Shown here: positions 10,403 through 22,056 of the stretch, one piece after another | Layout: every line of letters begins with the position of its first letter | Position numbering within the stretch: position 1 is the first letter of the stretch | Assembly (NCBI GenBank): GCA_031216915.1 | Contig: CM062296.1 | Span: 146,072,840-146,136,839 of the forward strand | Length of the DNA stretch: 64,000 nucleotides | Direction of reading: 5' to 3' | Source: Pictodentalium vernedei | Lineage: Eukaryota > Mollusca > Scaphopoda > Dentaliida > Dentaliidae | Notes under the pieces: generated by a model | What the model saw: only the letters and a program-made list of their open reading frames with translations | Databases searched by the model: none | What the model was told of the DNA's origin: nothing | Position numbers and translations under genes: made by a program

Positions 10403-10488
10403 TTTATTTATTTATTTATTCATTTATTTATTTATTTATTGGTGTTTAAGGTCACATACCTATGCACAATGGCTAATCGTGACCCTCA
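10403..10488 (-). mobile_element. SINE 3' tail fragment
   Basis: (TTTA)n followed by GGTGTTTAAGGTCACATA and GCACAATGGCTAATCGTGAC, the 3' end of the SINE. It stops exactly where the TTAA MITE begins, and the rest of the SINE does not resume beyond that MITE. Confidence 0.8.
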
Positions 10489-10738
10489 TTAACCCTTTAC
10501 CTAACATGGAAAGCAGACGACACTTGCAAACAAAATTCTTGAATAAGTAATTTTTTTCATTTTTGTCTCGAAAACATAGGTTATGATTCCTCATTGGAAC
10601 GAGCTCGACGAGCTCGTTCCAAAGAGGGGTCATAACCTATGTTTTTGAGACAAAAAATGAAAAAATACTGAAAATTAATTGGCAATTTTTGTGAATAGTG
10701 CTGGCCGGTTTTGGCCATTATGTTTGGTAAAGGGTTAA
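10489..10738. mobile_element. TTAA MITE, family A
   Basis: TTAA + CCCTTTACCTAACATG at the left; its inverse TTTGGTAAAGGG + TTAA at the right. The centre is a hairpin through AACATAGGTTATGA and GGAACGAGCTCGACGAGCTC. piggyBac-like by duplication and terminus; encodes nothing. Confidence 0.9.
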
Positions 10739-11995
10739 AACATAGTCAGTGTGTTCCGCATGGCATGTATATTTTTTTCCCAGAGAAGACCTTGAACCTT
10801 CACAAATATAGAAAAATAATTTTTTAAAGGGGACGAGATGAAATGAAGTGAGAGAAAATCATGCCATGCCAGTAAGCCTCACTAAGCCCCTGATGTGAGG
10901 GGAATGTTTAAAACAACCGTTCACTACTTTCAACGACGGTGTACATTTGTTTCAAGCAATCCACTCCAGTGGTAATTAAGTGTACGTTGACTAAAAAGTG
11001 CGCTAAAGCACCACCACCCCCTCTCAGCAAACATACTTATAAAAAAACGCAATCTAAGGTTCAGCCCCTCTACGTTTAAACTCATTCCACCGTCCCTGGG
11101 AAGCAACTAAAGTTCATCGGTGAGAGGTATTGCGTTGCTATCATGTGGGTATAGAAATGAACCCGCATGTATCGCTTGCATGACTTGCATGTTTTAAACA
11201 TGTTATTCAGGGGCGTATCAAATCTGTATTTTCTTTTATATTCATTTAATGTGCAAGAAGAACGTGATATTCAATAAATAGAACTTGAAATAAAATTAGA
11301 ATTAGTGACTGGTAATAACTTAGGAAAATTACGGTATAAAACCGAAACCGTGTGATAAAATGTTCATTCGGTTGATTGAGAAAAGCCCAACTGCTAATGA
11401 ATTCGAAGTATACATGCACTTGTTCATACCTGGATTCACTCTCAACCTGCGTCACCAGTTTGTTTTCATGCTGTGACAGATAAACACTTGCTGACCCAAT
11501 GTTATCCCCAACGGGTTTGTCACACCAAAACATACACGAAATTTCCTGAATGAATTTGCAAAACAGTACAATTTAAATAAAAAAGTCTGAAGAAAAAAAC
11601 AAATAAAAAGCTTCGATCAAACAATATCTTATAAGGGATTGTGTTAGTTTCAATAAGCACTGATTAGATTATAAATACAAAATATGGTGCCTCGCATATG
11701 ACAGCTGTAGGAGTTGCTACAGCAAGGGTGTCGCCAGAGATTTTCAATCAGCGGGAGAACTTCCACAGCAAAGAACAAAACTGCAAACAAATTAACTGTT
11801 CAAAGATGGTAACACGATTGACAATAACCTACACTGAAAAAACATTAACTTTTCAAAGACGGTAACGCGAATGACAACCAACTGCTGGCCTCAGAGTTAA
11901 AGTAGTTAGTTTATGATGAGAGACAACGGGCACCCAAATGAGCTCTTACAGAATGTAATACTTAGTTACAGCTGAAAAACATTATACACAGTAGA
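10739..11995. other. No gene seen
   Basis: About 1.25 kb without a supported frame. There are short imperfect direct repeats near 11790-11890 (GGTAACRCGAATGACAAYMA). Open frames at 11246-11533 carry no motif I recognise. Confidence 0.5.
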
Positions 11996-12233
11996 GCTGG
12001 AGCCAATGCTGCAAAACTTTTACAATTGTATTTTCTAGAATTGTAGTTTCTACCTATTCTATAACAGACTAAAATGAATCATTAGCATTTTAAAAGATAT
12101 GGCAATTTGCCAGCTGGCAAATTGCCAGATCTTTGAAAATGATATTGGTTCATTTTAACCCATTTAAAGTCATAACTAGAAAATACAATTCTAGAAAATA
12201 CAATTGTAAAAGTTTCATAGTATTGGCCCCTGG
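11996..12233. mobile_element. MITE with CTGGAGCCAAT termini, copy 1
   Basis: Long inverted arms (CTGGAGCCAATGCTGCAAAA ... TATTGGCCCCTGG) with internal TACAATTGTATTTTCTAGAA mirrored. The centre is the hairpin GCAATTTGCCAGCTGGCAAATTGC. Same family at 20903-21148. Target duplication not clear. Confidence 0.8.
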
Positions 12234-12666
12234 TCTGTTTCTTGGTTTCTCCGGTTCGGTTCTTGTTTTTGCGACAAACCAAAAAGCAAAACACAGTAAA
12301 ATCCAAGCAAAAAGTTTTACGGTGGTTGTGCATAAATTAATTAAACTATCTTACTGGGGGTGGGGGGGGGGGTGCAGGAGGTCTGTATGGACTTTTGCCA
12401 CTTAGTATATCTGGCAAAGGGGCAAAGTCGTCATGTTCTCATTGTTACATTTTCTCCTTTATTGAATCGCCCTTGAGACTAGTCAATGCAGAAGAAAATG
12501 TGACAGTGATAAGAAAACAACATAGATGAGATGAACTTAATTCATTTGTTAAGCTTGGCGCACATTGATGCGGTTGTGACAACGATTTTTTTCGGATCCG
12601 ATCGCCGGATGTATTTACCGTCCGAAACCACACGCACATACATGCGGTTTGGTTGCATTGTGGCCA
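12234..12666. other. No gene seen; G-run at 12357
   Basis: Contains a poly(G) run near 12357-12373 and otherwise unrecognised sequence. Confidence 0.45.
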
Positions 12667-12975
12667 TAGAGTTAAAACTAGAAGTCATGTCATGAACTGT
12701 GCGCTTATCTAGGCTTAATTGCGCGTAGGAATTGCAAGCAAATGCCATATCGAATGGCATCCAAAGCACGGCAGGTTCTCCTGGTTACTCATAGCAAACA
12801 CAGGCAATGTTTCTGCCAATGGACCTCCGGGTTATCCGGAGGTCCATTGGCTGAAACATTGCTTGTGCACAGGCCATATGTACAGAATTTGATAGCCTTA
12901 CTATGGTAATAACGCGTAGATTAACGCGCAGATCGACGTGCTAATTGTGCGGATTTCATGATAGGACTAACTGTA
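12667..12975. mobile_element. TA MITE (AGTTAAAACTAGAAGTC termini)
   Basis: TA + GAGTTAAAACTAGAAGTC at the left, GGACTAACTG + TA at the right, which is slightly deleted. The core hairpin (GCCAATGGACCTCCGGG and inverse, 12815-12855) is the same as in the other TA family at 52306. CAG-type start plus TA duplication suggests mariner/Tc1-like mobilisation. Confidence 0.7.
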
Positions 12976-15384
12976 CGAAAGATGTCCGAAAGCAGTGTGT
13001 TTCAGCCTTTTACACCATGGATAGAGAAGAAGAAGGTTGGATTTTTTTATATTGGCCGTTTGTTTAATCTACCACAGAAAGGTCATGAAATAGTGAAAGA
13101 ATAGAAGAAGGTGGGTCCATAAGATAACCTCTTACGGAAAGAAAAGGGTGTTTAGTTCACTCATGGAAGACTGTTCAACGACGAACAGAAATGCTGGCGT
13201 TGTAGTCTATTATACAAATAGGGCCGGGGCCTGACTAACCCACACAAATCTTCAACCTATTGGGATGTTATTGTTATAGCACGAGGCATTGTAATCTCTA
13301 AAACTGGAGTGGTATTCCCAGAATGACGTAAAAAAGGAAGGAATTTCCTCTGCAGTAGGATTCGGAACGACGAATTTTGCCGGGGAGAAAATACCGACAT
13401 TTTCTCTCCGATTCGATTCATAGCGACGATTGAGATTCGTACCACAACCGCGCCCAGGTGGTAGTGTCAGCGCATTCCTATATTGATTTGCTCTCCGACA
13501 ATCGGATGCGGTAGAAACATAGCACCGGAGCCAAGATTCGTCGCCGCAACCTCATCGAGGTGCGCCTAGCTTTACCTCAATTTGTATTTTTTTCTTACTG
13601 AACAGGCTTGTCAAGTCTGTGAGCGAACTCCACAAAAGTGGGTAAGCTACCATTCCATAACAGCGTTGAATTCCATACAGAAAGTACGAGAACTTGCATC
13701 GAAATGTTTCAATTTTAGATAGGTAACCCTGCACTATATTTCGTTGCTTTTGGCAAATGATGCCACTCTTCGGCCGATTCAGTCTATGTCTACCACTTCA
13801 ATGATCTACCAACCCCAATGCCAGCCATCTTCCAACCTGCAGGTCAACCTTTGGGTTGTAAAATGGCAAAAGAAGAAGAAATAGACCTAATCATTACCAG
13901 ACATTTGCCTGCACTGTTAAAATGAGAGCAAACGGGTATTCACGCATTTACTGGCATACAGGCTCGCGTAGACAACATTCTATAATAGGGGATGCCCAGG
14001 CAAGGTTTTTTTTTTTGGGGGGGGGGGCAACCATGAAATTCGGAAGGCCGTTGGGGGGGGGGGGGGGGTAACGGGCCTCCTCCTAGTCTTAACTAAGACC
14101 CCCGGTCGTTACCACCTCCTTCCAGTTCATCGAAGTGGGAGTAGGGGGAAACGACCGGGGGAGGGCGTCATAGTTGGAATTAGGCCTCCCCGAGACGATT
14201 ATATAAAATTCAGCACTCAAAGGTCGTATGTGACTTCTTTGTAGCGTGTACAGTCTCTATTATATGAAACGTGCATTGGGCCAATTTTTGTTTGTGGGGG
14301 AGGCAGTTTTAGGGTGGCCTTGCTATGCCACTATTGGCATACATAAGTGAGCCATTGCGAGACACTATTGAACATCATCGGTTACTTCAAAGGTATAGTG
14401 TAGTTATCAAACGTCCGTCAACGGCCCCCACCCCGACGAGCACTCGCATACGCAAACACACACGGTTTTTAACATCTTCCCTAGCACTCGTCAAGACCTG
14501 AGAATCAAGGAAATTACATTTTTTATCAATTTACACTTGGGACGAAAGATAAGAGGTTCGGTGGGTCTTGGATGTTATTCGTCCCCCCCACCCCCCCCCC
14601 CCCCCCACACACACCCCTCCTACACAAACGCACACCCTCACCTGTTTCCATTGAGCTGCTGCCGTCACTCAGTGTTTGGGTTGTTTATGCAACAAGAGCG
14701 TCATCAGTGTTTTTTTTATTTTCAGTCCATTCAGTGTTCGAGAGGGAGGAGCTGTTTGAACACAAACACATGTTTAGACGTCGTGACTGCGTTATGCTGA
14801 GACGTAATACTGTTGCAATAGAAGTTCACCCGAGTGTTTGTGAAGAGGGCAATCATCAATGAATTTGGACGTCATTAGAATAAACCTCTGTACACATAGA
14901 TTCATTCATAACATGCGCCGACCAATCAAATGACATGCATTTATCGTCGTATGTCATGACGGGTAAACACTTAAATTTTGTTGATAATCATGGGCAGGCT
15001 TCTCACACATAATCCATGTCCAATTACATTATGTTTCCCTTTGCGTATACACGATGTTCATTGAATGAATGGTAATTGTACTAATCTGGGAAGAAGAGGT
15101 TTATTTTTTTGCCATACGATACAACTCATACAAGTGTTTTGTTTGTCCTGGGCTTGTTAGGCTATCGACGAATGAATGGGATATAAAATAAATGAATGCA
15201 AAAAAAAAACCAAACTATTTTGTTTTTGTCAGAACGATGCAAGGTGCACTCAATACAAGAAAACAGTATCCATAAACTGACAGCCCATGTGGTCACTAAG
15301 CTCACCTTTGTTTGGGTACAAGGCCAAGAATCATAGGACGAAACCACAGGTACTCGGCACAAGCTGAGAAACCGAAAGAAAAAT
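12976..15384. other. 2.4 kb without a supportable gene
   Basis: Poly(G/C) runs at 14017-14029, 14054-14069 and 14583-14605. An imperfect inverted pair CCGGTCGTT / AACGACCGG sits at 14103 and 14150. Many short frames, none with a recognisable motif. Confidence 0.5.
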
Positions 15385-16585
15385 GATATTTGATAGCTTT
15401 TTTAAATCGATGCTGACGTTCCCCCATAATGGTATATAAATATTAACAAGGTACACAACTTGCTTTTCGAAAACTATAGCACCCATCTTCATTATACCCT
15501 CCCCCCCCCTCAAATTTCATTCACCCGACGTATCCAGCAGTGGAACGGGGAAAGAATAAGCTTTACAATGGTGTATTACACGACGGTTGGGTGTTCTTGA
15601 GTTATTCATAATAACTGGGAGAAGTCGCAGAAAAGGCCGAAAAACACTTAGTCGGACAAGTTGATGTTCAGTGGAAAGTGGGTTACGAGCGACAATTCTA
15701 CAATTTATTTAAACAATTCGAGGTCCCATTGTCTATGGAGGACAGCTTCAGATATTTGCAGTATACCTTTATCTATTACTAATCTTGTATCCACATTCAT
15801 TCATTCTTGTGTTCACATTTATCTTTTATACATTTTTTACCCTTATTTTGAAAACTCATCAAGTTGTCGACATCCATAGAAGCGACAAGATGCTCACAAA
15901 AACATCCCCATTCTCCCATTGGCTACTATTTATGTCGAGAAAATCATACACGAAAACAAGCAAATGGATGAATGCCTTTGTTCGAGTCTCACCGTATCGA
16001 TGGATGCCGACAGCTTGTTGAGTTTTGAAATGAAGGATAAAAAATGTATAAAAGATAAATTTAAACACCAGAAATAAATAAACATGGATTCAAGATTAGT
16101 AATTGATAAAGGTATACGGTTAATATTTGAATCTGCCCCCATAGACAATGGGGCCTCGATTTTTTATAATAAATTGGAGAATTGTCGCTCTCAACCCACT
16201 TTCCACTGAACAGCATCTTGTCTGACTAAATGTTTTTCAACGTTTTCAGCGACTTCTCCCAGTTATTATGAATAACCCAAGAACACCCAACGGTCGTGTA
16301 ATACACCATTCGTCCCCTGAGTTCCTATGTGTTCTATGTGCCAGTAGGCACGTAGAACACATTGGAACTCAAGAGACGCATTGTAAAGCTTATTCTTTCC
16401 CCTTTCCACTGACACTGGGTACTGATGAATCAAATTTGAGGGGAGTATAATGAAGATGAGTGCTATCGTTTTCGAAAAGCAACTTGTGTACCTTGTTAAT
16501 ATTTATATACCATTATGGGGGGGGGGGGGGGGGGGGGGCACGTCAGCATAGATTCAAAAATGCTATCAGAAACGTGCGAAGAAGC
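15385..16585. mobile_element. 1.2-kb foldback element
   Basis: Two arms of roughly 500-570 bases (about 15385-15900 and 16000-16585) are inverted copies, from ATGCTGACG/CGTCAGCAT outside to AAAACTCATCAAG/CTTGTTGAGTTTT inside, with a short spacer. The arms differ by substitutions, a poly(G) run at 16517-16538 and the 68-bp insert at 16311-16378. Open frames in the arms are mirror images of each other and unlikely to be genes. Confidence 0.85.
16311..16378. mobile_element. 68-bp mobile hairpin in the right foldback arm
   Basis: Starts CGTCCCCTGAGTTCC, ends GGAACTCAAGAGACG, and folds on GTTCTATGTGCC/GGCACGTAGAAC. The left arm of the foldback reads straight through CACCATTGTAAAG (as reverse complement of 15560-15576), while the right arm is CACCATT-insert-CATTGTAAAG. 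The insert is therefore flanked by the 4-bp duplication CATT. Confidence 0.9.
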
Positions 16586-16697
16586 TGGGAAAAGAGAAAC
16601 GATCCGGACAGTTCAACCAACGGGGTTGTATTCTTTTCTTCACAAGTTGCCTTGGCGCTTACTTCAGTCATCTCACTCAGAACGTGAGGCTTAAAAT

Positions 16698-17372
16698 CAG
16701 GGCTGAGAGCAGTTAACGTTCAAACGTTAACGTGTTAAATTATTTTAACAACGTTAAATCATTCTTTAACCATGTTAATAACGTTTAACTTTGAAGATTA
16801 TAATTTATAATATGTAGCATTGCATCGTTATCTTGTGTTTACCCAAGCCCGATCGCCCGTGCCGATGACGTCGAGTTTTGCGCCATTTGACGAAATTGAA
16901 GAACAAGAATAATTTTGATGTCCGTAGCCCTCCTACCACCAGCGTTGGCTAAGCTGGTCCGCCGATATTGACGATACAGCAATATCAGCTTCATCTGAAA
17001 TCCTATTTTCCATGTAAGGACTGATATTCGACCAACGGCGGATGTCTCTTTCTAAGGATATGGCCGCAGCGATTGTATTCTTAATTGACAACATCGCTGA
17101 ATGTTAGAATTTACGATAACCTGAGGGAACTATCCAAACTACTCGTGCCCTGAGTTCCAATGTGTTCTATTTACCAGTTGGCACATATAACACATTGGAA
17201 CTCAAGAGACGAACTGTACGTAAGTTCAATTATATTCAAATTCAAATCAATAAAAATAGCCGAAGTTATTAAAATTTTGTTCATTTTAATATTTAACGTC
17301 ATTTAACTCGTTAACGCAGAATTATTTAACACGTTAACATGTTAAGAGAAATTTTAACTCCTACCAGCCCTG
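16698..17372. mobile_element. hAT-like non-autonomous element, 675 bp
   Basis: Termini CAGGGCTG (16698) and CAGCCCTG (ending 17372), followed inward on both sides by GTTAACGTGTTAAAT-like repeats. Eight-base flanks CTTAAAAT (16690-16697) and ATTAAAAT (17373-17380) match at 7 of 8. It carries a copy of the 68-bp hairpin at 17144-17211. No transposase. Confidence 0.8.
17144..17211. mobile_element. 68-bp mobile hairpin, second copy
   Basis: CGTGCCCTGAGTTCCAATGT ... GGAACTCAAGAGACG, the same length as the copy at 16311. Flanks TACT and AACT are a 4-bp duplication with one mismatch. Confidence 0.8.
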
Positions 17373-17380
17373 ATTAAAAT

Positions 17381-17696
17381 ACCTTCAATGTTGTTGAAGG
17401 TAAAAGAAAGAGGCGATGTATTTACATCTGACGGCACAAATTGCTGTCATATATTCTGTGTCTCCTGTTCTAAGTTGCAAACGTTTTGTATCCACAGTGA
17501 CGATGAATACAAGATACGGGTTAGTCTTGGTCTGAATAGGAGCAGCAGCCAGCTCGCAAGAGGAGAAGTATTCTGTGGCCAATGAGGTCACAGAATTCTA
17601 GAGCGGCTGTGTTGGAAACTCTGGAGTGGAAAATCTAAAAACAAATGTTTTTATCTCTTCGTACCGGTGTGTTCTGAATGCAAAACAATGTACAAC
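17381..17696. other. No recognisable feature
   Basis: Short overlapping frames on both strands at 17385-17591 mirror each other and carry no motif. Confidence 0.4.
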
Positions 17697-17925
17697 CTGG
17701 GGCTAACAGGCGACACTAACAAATCAGGGTTTTTGAATAATTAAATATTTTCAAATTTGCCTAAAAATAGAGCTTATGACCCATCATTGGAACGAGCTCT
17801 AGCTCGTTCCAATGAGGGGTCATATGCTACGTTTCAGAGGCAGTAATTGAAGGCAATAAAATTTGAATGGCGATTTTTCTGACTGGCAGTTTCCGTGTGG
17901 TTGTTACGTTGGGGAAAGCGTTAAT
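17697..17925. mobile_element. TTAA MITE family A, degraded
   Basis: The core hairpin TTGGAACGAGCTCTAGCTCG and the right half (GCGATTTTTCTGACTGGCAG ... TTACGTTGGGGAAAGCGTTAA) are clear. The left terminus is worn. Confidence 0.65.
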
Positions 17926-18749
17926 GCGAACATTCATACAGACAGATGTGAAAAGGCCGAGGTACTATATAGGTAATGGAAAATGCAACTTGAAATATGT
18001 TATTTTCCATGTCGGCGAAAATCTAAAAAAAAGTTAATAGTTTCCCATGTTCATGTAAACAAGAATGGTTAAGGATTGTTTATAAAAACAGATGGGCCAC
18101 AAAAAATATAAAAAAAATTGTTACACTGTTTGGGTTTTTGACGACATCGTAAAGTCAAGGTAAGTGTCCCATTACTTATATTGCACCTTAATCCTCCCCC
18201 CCCCCCCCAACCCCCACAAGAAAAGAAAGATATGTGGAAAAAACAAAACATCCGGAAATCAATTCGTTACAAGATATAGTTCAAATATAATTTCAGCTAA
18301 AGTCTTCGGCAGTTTAGGGCATTCACGAAAGGCTGCTTCGGCACCATGAGCCTTGACTCAGTTCAATTTTTATATATTTTGCTCTCACCGCACAAATTTG
18401 CTTTCGGTACTTCTGAATTTTATTCAGTGAATCAAACTAAGTTACTTAATCAAGGACAGTATGTTTTCCGAGTCTTATCAGTAAAGGTAACCACATGAAG
18501 ATCGTGAAATATTTCAACGGTCCATCAAACTAGATTGTCACATCCTGTCGCTGACTGCGAAGTCAATGTCAAGTGTGTCAGGTGGCTCATTCGATATGCC
18601 AGTTGAATGGTTTAGATACACGCGACTGTTGCCATGCAAGTCACACAAACCATTCGCAAGTCATTCGCCTATGATAAGAGGGGAAACGGAAACTATGGGG
18701 TAAAGCTGATCAAATTCCAATAAATTGTGATTGACAGAACACTTGACCA
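17926..18749. other. No gene seen; C-run at 18196
   Basis: A poly(C) tract at 18196-18209. No coding frame or repeat I can support. Confidence 0.45.
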
Positions 18750-19003
18750 TTAAAACCCTTTGAACGTTGGTGGTATCTTCCATTCCAGTTCAATAAAAAC
18801 AATTAGAAGAGTCCATATTCATTATTTAGGGTAGACCAATCAATATTTTCAACGTGCAGCCTCTAGGCTGCACTAGAGACTGCACGTTTAAAATAATGAT
18901 TGGTCTACCTCACATGTTTACCGAACAGCCATCCTATTTAATAACGTTATGGCGTATCATGTTCCTGGCCAGAAAAGCGACCGCTAGGGTTCAAAGGGTT
19001 TTA
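18750..19003. mobile_element. TTAA MITE, family C
   Basis: AACCCTTTGAACG at the left and GTTCAAAGGGTT at the right. The centre hairpin GTAGACCAATCAATATTTTC / inverse (18832-18908) matches the copy at 7513. The left TTAA is clear; the right one has drifted. Confidence 0.75.
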
Positions 19004-19639
19004 CGCATCGTTATTTCAGTACGAAAATAAAATGCTATTTTGAAATCTCCGTGTCAGTTCTTGGACTAAAAGTACAATATAATGTTTTCTACTAAGCAGA
19101 ATATTCACCGAACCCAAAACGATCTTCAATCATTAAAAGGCTGTAGGGTGGTGTGGGGTGTGGGCTTACTAACCCATATTTGTATGCCCGTGACATGACT
19201 TTGCCCGATTGTTCTCACGTGCGCGTCTGTCAGTGTTGAGGAGTCCATCAGTGGAACATATTTCTACGAGTCACACAGCAAAGAAAACTGCGGTATTTTA
19301 TTGGTCACCTTGTCGGGGTACCTGCAAGTAGCTGTGTTAGTATGTTTTGCCCAGGTACATACAGACACGGGGGAGAACGTAGTATTGTAAGTGACGTTGT
19401 TCCTTTGATTTTATTAATGTACATAAACAGTTTTGGACGGAGCAACGTCGCAAATGCCTCTTAAAACTGAAAAGTCATTGTCAACTTCATGAAATAATGT
19501 ATAGTCCCCATACATACGGGAGTGTCCGGGATAATTTGTGACTGCAGTCTCTGAGTGTCGGATCGCCCATGGACGTCGTGAAGATGACCGACTGGGTTGT
19601 GTGTAAACCTGATTTGAACCGATTGTGGTGGCTCAAATC
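19004..19639. other. No gene seen
   Basis: Unrecognised sequence between two MITEs; no supported frame. Confidence 0.45.
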
Positions 19640-19891
19640 CAAGCCTGGAAATAAGCAGACTGTCATCTGCTGAATGAGGTCCCTAGAGGGTGAATTTGGG
19701 GATGCAATCCTGCACAGCAGGGTAGCATCACTAAATTGACCCTCTGTGAACCACAGTTTGATCAAGGTCTCAAGCCTGAACAGAAAGAGGTACCCAGAGG
19801 ATATATTGCCCCACTGTAAAGGATAGCATCAGCAAATTCTCCGTCTGGGGACCTCATTCTGCAGATGACAGATTGCTTATTTCCAGGCTTG
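19640..19891. mobile_element. hAT-like MITE (CAAGCCTGGAAATAAGC), copy 1
   Basis: Inverted termini CAAGCCTGGAAATAAGC and GCTTATTTCCAGGCTTG, extended by CTGTCATCTGC/GCAGATGACAG. The 8-bp flanks CTCAAATC (19632-19639) and CTCAAGTC (19892-19899) match at 7 of 8. A second copy is at 62038-62290. Confidence 0.85.
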
Positions 19892-20106
19892 CTCAAGTCC
19901 TGACTGATGACATATTCCAAGTACATCATCTTGGCATACCTTCACTGATGGCGTGCATTGATGATGTAGTTGGAATTTTAGTCAGTCGAGATTATAAGTT
20001 AAAAAATAAAATCTTCTTAGAGAGTTTTTTTCAATGTATAAAATATACATGTTGTAGTCGTGGGGCAATATCTTATTTAATTAATACGTACTGAAATTGG
20101 TCACGA
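19892..20106. other. No recognisable feature
   Basis: Short AT-rich spacer; the frame at 19873-20094 begins inside the MITE end and has no motif. Confidence 0.4.
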
Positions 20107-20382
20107 TTTTTTATTTTTTTTTATTAAGGTTTAACGACACATTAACAGCCAGGGTAATATCGTGTCAGTGACAATTTTACGGGTGGAGGAAGCCGGAGTA
20201 CCCGGAGAGAACCACCGAACAACGACGAGCAGCTGCCAGCTTCCCAAAATCGTAACTTCGCACTGTAGCATAGGCAGGGTTAGATTGGTTGAAGACTTGC
20301 GCACCATCGACGTGCAGTACGCCTTAGTACACGGCGTCATCGTGCCCTCATGTGGACAATCGGGGTTCAGAGCCTTGCCACA
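20107..20382 (-). mobile_element. SINE, 5'-truncated
   Basis: T-rich tail then GGTTTAACGACAC, TTTTACGGGTGGAGGAAGCC, and the body to GACAATCGGGGTTCAGAGCC. Head missing. The tail subtype (TTAACGACAC) matches the 5S-headed copy at 9708. Confidence 0.85.
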
Positions 20383-20603
20383 GATGATTAGACAGTGCAC
20401 GTGTCTTGAAGTGCTTTTTATCAACTGCATGTGAAAAGATTTTTACTAAATATTGGAAATAATTGTTTCAGACTTGTAGATTTCAAAGTTGAATGAATGC
20501 AGGAAATGGGGGACATTTGGGCTCCATAGTTTGGGCGCCCATGCCTGTCACAGGTATCACATCGGCTCTGGATCCATCCTTAAGACCAGGTATCAAATCT
20601 CGT

Positions 20604-20854
20604 ATAACCCTTTACCTAACGTAACGGCCAAAAACGGCCAGCGCTATTCCCAAAACTCGCCAATTAATTTTCATAATTTTTCATTTTTTTGTCTCTAAAA
20701 CATAGGTTATGACCCCTCATTGGAACGAGCTCGACGAGCTCGTTCCAATGAGGGGTCATAACCCATGTTTTTGAGACAAAAAATGAAAATAATAGTTATT
20801 CCAAAATTTTTTTTTGCAAGTGCCGTCTGCTTTTCATGTTAGGTAAAGGGATAA
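20604..20854. mobile_element. TTAA-type MITE family A at an ATAA site
   Basis: Termini CCCTTTACCTAACGTAACGG and CATGTTAGGTAAAGGG, inverted relative to the copy at 10489. It is flanked on both sides by ATAA (20604-20607 and 20851-20854) rather than TTAA. The core hairpin through GGAACGAGCTCGACGAGCTC is intact. Confidence 0.85.
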
Positions 20855-20902
20855 ACTTGTGTGATTACAAGCAAAAGCGAATCATAATCTAAAATTCCAA
20901 TC

Positions 20903-21148
20903 CAGGAGCCAATATTAAAAAAATGTTTACAATTTTTACAACTGTATTTTCTAGAATTGTATTTTCTAGTTGACTTTAAATGGATGGAAATGAACCATTA
21001 ACATTTTCAAAGATATGGCAATTTGACAGTTGGCAAATTGCCATATCTTTTAAAATGCTAATGATTCATTACAGCCCATTTAAAGTCATAACTTGAAAAT
21101 TCAATTCTAGAAAGTACATTTGTAAAAGTTTTGTAGTATTGGCTCCAG
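20903..21148. mobile_element. MITE with CAGGAGCCAATA termini, copy 2
   Basis: CAGGAGCCAATATT ... AGTATTGGCTCCAG, with internal TTTTCTAGAATTGTATTTTC mirrored and core GGCAATTTGACAGTTGGCAA. Matches 11996-12233. Confidence 0.8.
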
Positions 21149-21808
21149 ATAAAAATGCCCCGATTGGAAAATATTTGGCAGGGGGAGGGGGTGGTCACCC
21201 ACCCCCTGCACCTCTCTTAGCGACGCCCCTATCGGCTGCGCTTCTCGTTGATTGAACATCGCCCTCCACCATAGATTAACTCTTAGTTTCCTCATACAGT
21301 ATTCTGGTATTATTGCACAAGCTGCTATTGTCTGAGGTTTACAATTTTCTGCGAATTTTAACAAATTACTTAAGCTTGGGCGCCATACATCGCTTAATTT
21401 TCTCCTTCGTGACAATAAGTTTAGAACATATATAGTGGTCTCCTTCAGTTCCAAAAGCAACTCACGGTGCAGCTTCCGGTATTTGATCGATTCTTTTTAC
21501 CATTTTGAAAAGAAGTCAGCTCCTCTTTTTTCCTATATTCTAAATCAGTCATTCCGTGTTGAGCATCAAACTGTTTTCTACGTCACGTGTTTCATTTTCA
21601 ATAGATATCTAAAAGTATCAAAGGCAATTCTTTTTAGGCTTTAATATTGTTTGCTTAATCGATTTTTTTTATAAACCACGCAAGTAATTAGGCAACGCCC
21701 ACAACAATCGTTGCAATTTGCGTCATCTGTGCTTTGAAATATCATCTGTTGGTATTGTGTTGGTGTTTATATTTTTGCAGCTTGCAGGAGTTTCCAACAG
21801 AATGTCAG
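21149..21808. other. No gene; palindromic G/C block
   Basis: GGGGGTGGTCACCCACCCCC at 21186-21205 followed by CTTAGCGACGCCCCT. This resembles a degraded DNA-transposon end but has no partner I can find. The rest is unrecognised. Confidence 0.35.
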
Positions 21809-22056
21809 CAACCCTTCACCCAACGCAGACGATATCAGAATTTATTATTCTGAAAATCATGTTTTCAAATTTTTCCAAAATTTTCAACAAAGCCATATCA
21901 TGTGACCCCTTAATGGAACGAGCTCGTTCCAATGATGGGAGTCACATGCAATGATTTTCTTGATTTTCTTGAATGCTTTTGAAAAATAATAATTTTTCAA
22001 CTGCTGAATTTGCATATTACGCGGGCGGATGCGGCCGATTCGTAAGGTAAAGGGTT
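21809..22056. mobile_element. TTAA MITE family B, degraded ends
   Basis: ACCCTTCACCCAACGCAGAC at the left; TTACGCGGGCGGATGCGGCC and AAGGTAAAGGG at the right. Short core GGAACGAGCTCGTTCC. The TTAA duplication is no longer readable on the left. Confidence 0.75.

Noticed and set aside
15661..16148. Serpentine frames with LVSTFIHSCVHIYLLYIFYP-like content as a membrane protein
   Set aside because: The two arms of the foldback give mirrored AT-rich frames; hydrophobicity follows from composition.
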